Shown here one piece after another: positions 14,528 to 15,295 of a DNA stretch of 15,295 bases; position 1 is the first letter of the stretch; every line of letters starts with the position of its first letter. The stretch is from Gammaproteobacteria bacterium. Lineage in GTDB: Bacteria > Pseudomonadota > Gammaproteobacteria > PS1 > Pseudothioglobaceae. The stretch covers positions 1 through 15,295 of the forward strand of contig JAQRMT010000025.1 of assembly GCA_028599035.1 (NCBI GenBank), written 5' to 3'. Both the position numbers and the translations under genes were made by a program. The notes below the pieces were generated by a model. That model had not been told where the DNA came from and did no database searches. It saw only the letters and a list, made by a program, of their open reading frames with translations.

Positions 14528-14557
14528 AAAAAACCCAGCCTAACCGCTGGGTTTTTT
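14528..14557 (+). terminator. intrinsic terminator after csp
   Basis: A 12-bp stem (14528-14539 with 14546-14557) has core CCCAGC/GCTGGG, a 6-nt loop (CTAACC), six A before it and six T after it, located 20 nt after the csp stop. The A/T flanks make it usable from the other strand as well. Confidence 0.92.
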
Positions 14558-14578
14558 ATTGCCTCCTTGTAAGACCCA

Positions 14579-14597
14579 CCCTTGACGCTTGTCAAGG
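14579..14597. repeat. short perfect hairpin in the csp-downstream repeat patch
   Basis: CCTTGAC (14580-14586) pairs with GTCAAGG (14591-14597) around a GCTT loop. It lies directly before the longer fold-back at 14604-14670. Together they form a compact, structured block with no reading frame of note. Confidence 0.6.
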
Positions 14598-14603
14598 CGC
14601 TTA

Positions 14604-14670
14604 GGGGCGAGAGGTAAAGGCAAGGACTTCACCACGCTGTTTTGGTGAAAGCCTTGCCTTCACCTTCCCC
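14604..14670. repeat. long imperfect inverted repeat (fold-back element)
   Basis: The arms at 14604-14634 and 14643-14670 pair as GGGG/CCCC, AGGT/ACCT, a 9-bp AAGGCAAGG/CCTTGCCTT block and a 7-bp TTCACCA/TGGTGAA block. A small bulge and mismatches separate the blocks, around an 8-nt loop (CGCTGTTT). That is 24 Watson-Crick pairs in 67 nt. There is no T tract, so it is not a simple terminator. TTCACC recurs at 14659-14664 and could compete for the same GGTGAA. A MITE-like or REP-like dispersed repeat, or a structured RNA, are both possible. Confidence 0.6.
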
Positions 14671-14753
14671 ACTCTGTTTTCAACTAACCCACACCAAAAA
14701 CCACTTCTATGGAATAACAACTAACAATTACCACACAAAAACCCACCTCCCTT

Positions 14754-15134
14754 ATGAGTAAAACTAATGTAGATGATATACTCATCGAGATGATCACCCC
14801 CAAGGTTGAAGAAATTGAACAGCGTTTCTCTAAAGGCAAAGGCTTATCTCAAGACGACATCAACACCCTGTTACTCAAGTCGCAATACAACCATACCAAC
14901 CACCTAGACCTAAAACTTAACGAAGTAACCAACAGTGTTACCGCCCTAGAAGGTAAATTCACCGCCCTAGAAAGCAAGTTTGATAAAAAGTTTATTGAAC
15001 TAGAGGGAAAATTCACCTTACTTGCAGAGCAGGTTGAACACTCCATCCAAAAAGCCCTTAACAAAAATCTTTATATGCTTGTAGGCGCAATGGGCGTTTT
15101 CCTCATACTTTCTAAACTCATTGACAAAATATAA
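14754..15134 (+). CDS. coiled-coil protein with C-terminal membrane anchor, function unknown
   Basis: This 126-aa protein is not recognised as a named family. Residues 1-45 are charged and helical. Residues about 55-100 have a heptad pattern with repeated ALEGKF/ALESKF/ELEGKF units, predicting a coiled coil. Residues about 105-121 are a hydrophobic segment followed by KLIDKI, giving a tail-anchored topology with most of the protein on the cytoplasmic side. General layout resembles small coiled-coil/TM proteins such as those grouped under DUF1640, but this is only a resemblance. There is no Shine-Dalgarno: the bases before the ATG are ACCTCCCTT. In-frame sequence upstream is closed by a stop at 14715. 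It lies alone between two fold-back repeats, suggesting accessory DNA. Confidence 0.7.
   Translation: MSKTNVDDILIEMITPKVEEIEQRFSKGKGLSQDDINTLLLKSQYNHTNHLDLKLNEVTNSVTALEGKFTALESKFDKKFIELEGKFTLLAEQVEHSIQKALNKNLYMLVGAMGVFLILSKLIDKI
14940..14981 (+). repeat. two tandem 21-nt repeats inside the coiled-coil gene
   Basis: The units at 14940-14960 and 14961-14981 both begin ACCGCCCTAGAA and encode TALEGKF and TALESKF, exactly one coiled-coil heptad each. A third, diverged unit is readable as ELEGKF further on. The DNA-level similarity points to recent heptad duplication. Confidence 0.75.
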
Positions 15135-15165
15135 CAATCAACCCACACACCACTTGTTTTTTTAC

Positions 15166-15225
15166 CTCGTTCTTAAGCTCCTGCTTGGGAACGCATACGC
15201 TACTAAGCAGGATCTTAGGAGTGAG
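15166..15225. repeat. REP-like palindromic element with alternative folds
   Basis: The 21-nt arm 15166-15186 pairs with 15205-15225 through 17 Watson-Crick pairs, 3 G-T (G-U) pairs and one mismatch, around an 18-nt loop. An alternative shorter hairpin, GTTCTTAAGC (15169-15178) with GCTTGGGAAC (15183-15192), uses the same left arm. The GTTC...GCTTGGGAAC core recalls a palindromic repeat that I have the impression is widespread in proteobacterial and cyanobacterial genomes; this has not been searched. There is no U tract, so it is not a plain terminator. Confidence 0.6.
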
Positions 15226-15295
15226 AGATCACCATTGATAAAACCGATGAAGGCAAATACTGCCACCTCATTGCCTATTTTGTGCTACCCAACGG
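15226..15295 (+). other. window edge: open frames, no recognised gene
   Basis: Two plus-strand frames run open to the window end. One starts after the TGA at 15222 and reads TIDKTDEGKYCHLIAYF and on. The other is open through the palindromic repeat and has an ATG at 15247 (MKANTATS...). Neither has a ribosome-binding site, and neither fragment is recognised. A partial gene entering from here cannot be confirmed. Confidence 0.2.

Noticed and set aside
14563..14670. CRISPR array or tandem direct repeat
   Set aside because: The repeated CCTTG/CAAGG words are arms of inverted repeats, with no regular repeat-spacer period.
14604..14670. Intrinsic terminator
   Set aside because: Neither strand has a T tract after the stem, and the csp transcript already has a strong terminator at 14528-14557.
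15133..15295. Gene running through the right-hand palindrome
   Set aside because: The frame is open across the repeat but has no start with a ribosome-binding site before 15247, and no recognisable protein features.

Overview
The window is AT-rich, densely packed bacterial chromosome. Gene content and order look gammaproteobacterial: a yibN-grxC-gpsA cluster, an rplM-rpsI pair, ccoNOQP, nnrS, tcdA, a DeaD-type helicase and a Bax-like protein. The low GC, compact operons and the pairing of cbb3 oxidase with NnrS and hemerythrin would suit a marine SUP05/Thioglobus-like thiotroph or a mussel symbiont relative. That placement is inference from impression, not from a search.

Region by region. 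(1) 1-3674, plus strand: a tiny ORF, then a tight six-gene run: trpG, a membrane-anchored rhodanese (yibN), glutaredoxin 3 (grxC), gpsA, a histidine phosphatase and a Bax-like glucosaminidase. Most junctions are 1-4 nt overlaps. It ends at a strong bidirectional terminator. (2) 3745-4597, minus strand: rplM-rpsI, sharing that terminator. (3) 4616-4841: an intergenic stretch with back-to-back promoters and three small hairpins. (4) 4842-8403, plus strand: a TatD-family hydrolase, tcdA, a peroxiredoxin-like thioredoxin-fold protein, nnrS and a hemerythrin-like protein. (5) 8479-12134, minus strand: a Yip1-like membrane protein followed by ccoN, ccoO, ccoQ and ccoP, behind one good promoter. The 52-aa ccoQ is easy to miss. 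(6) 12278-14507, plus strand: a DeaD-type RNA helicase and a CspA-family protein with a long leader and a clear terminator. (7) 14560-15295: a small accessory patch. A coiled-coil, tail-anchored protein of unknown function sits between two fold-back repeats that share a related 20-nt segment.

How the genes work together: the right half centres on micro-oxic respiration and gas handling. The cbb3 oxidase reduces O2 at low concentration. NnrS (nitric oxide related) and the hemerythrin (diiron, O2/NO binding) converge on it. DeaD and Csp form an RNA-remodelling, cold-shock-like pair. The left half is central metabolism (anthranilate/aminobenzoate, glycerol 3-phosphate), thiol redox and cell-wall remodelling. 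No transposase, phage gene, CRISPR array, tRNA or rRNA is visible. The part least explained by known genes is the repeat-flanked patch at the right end.
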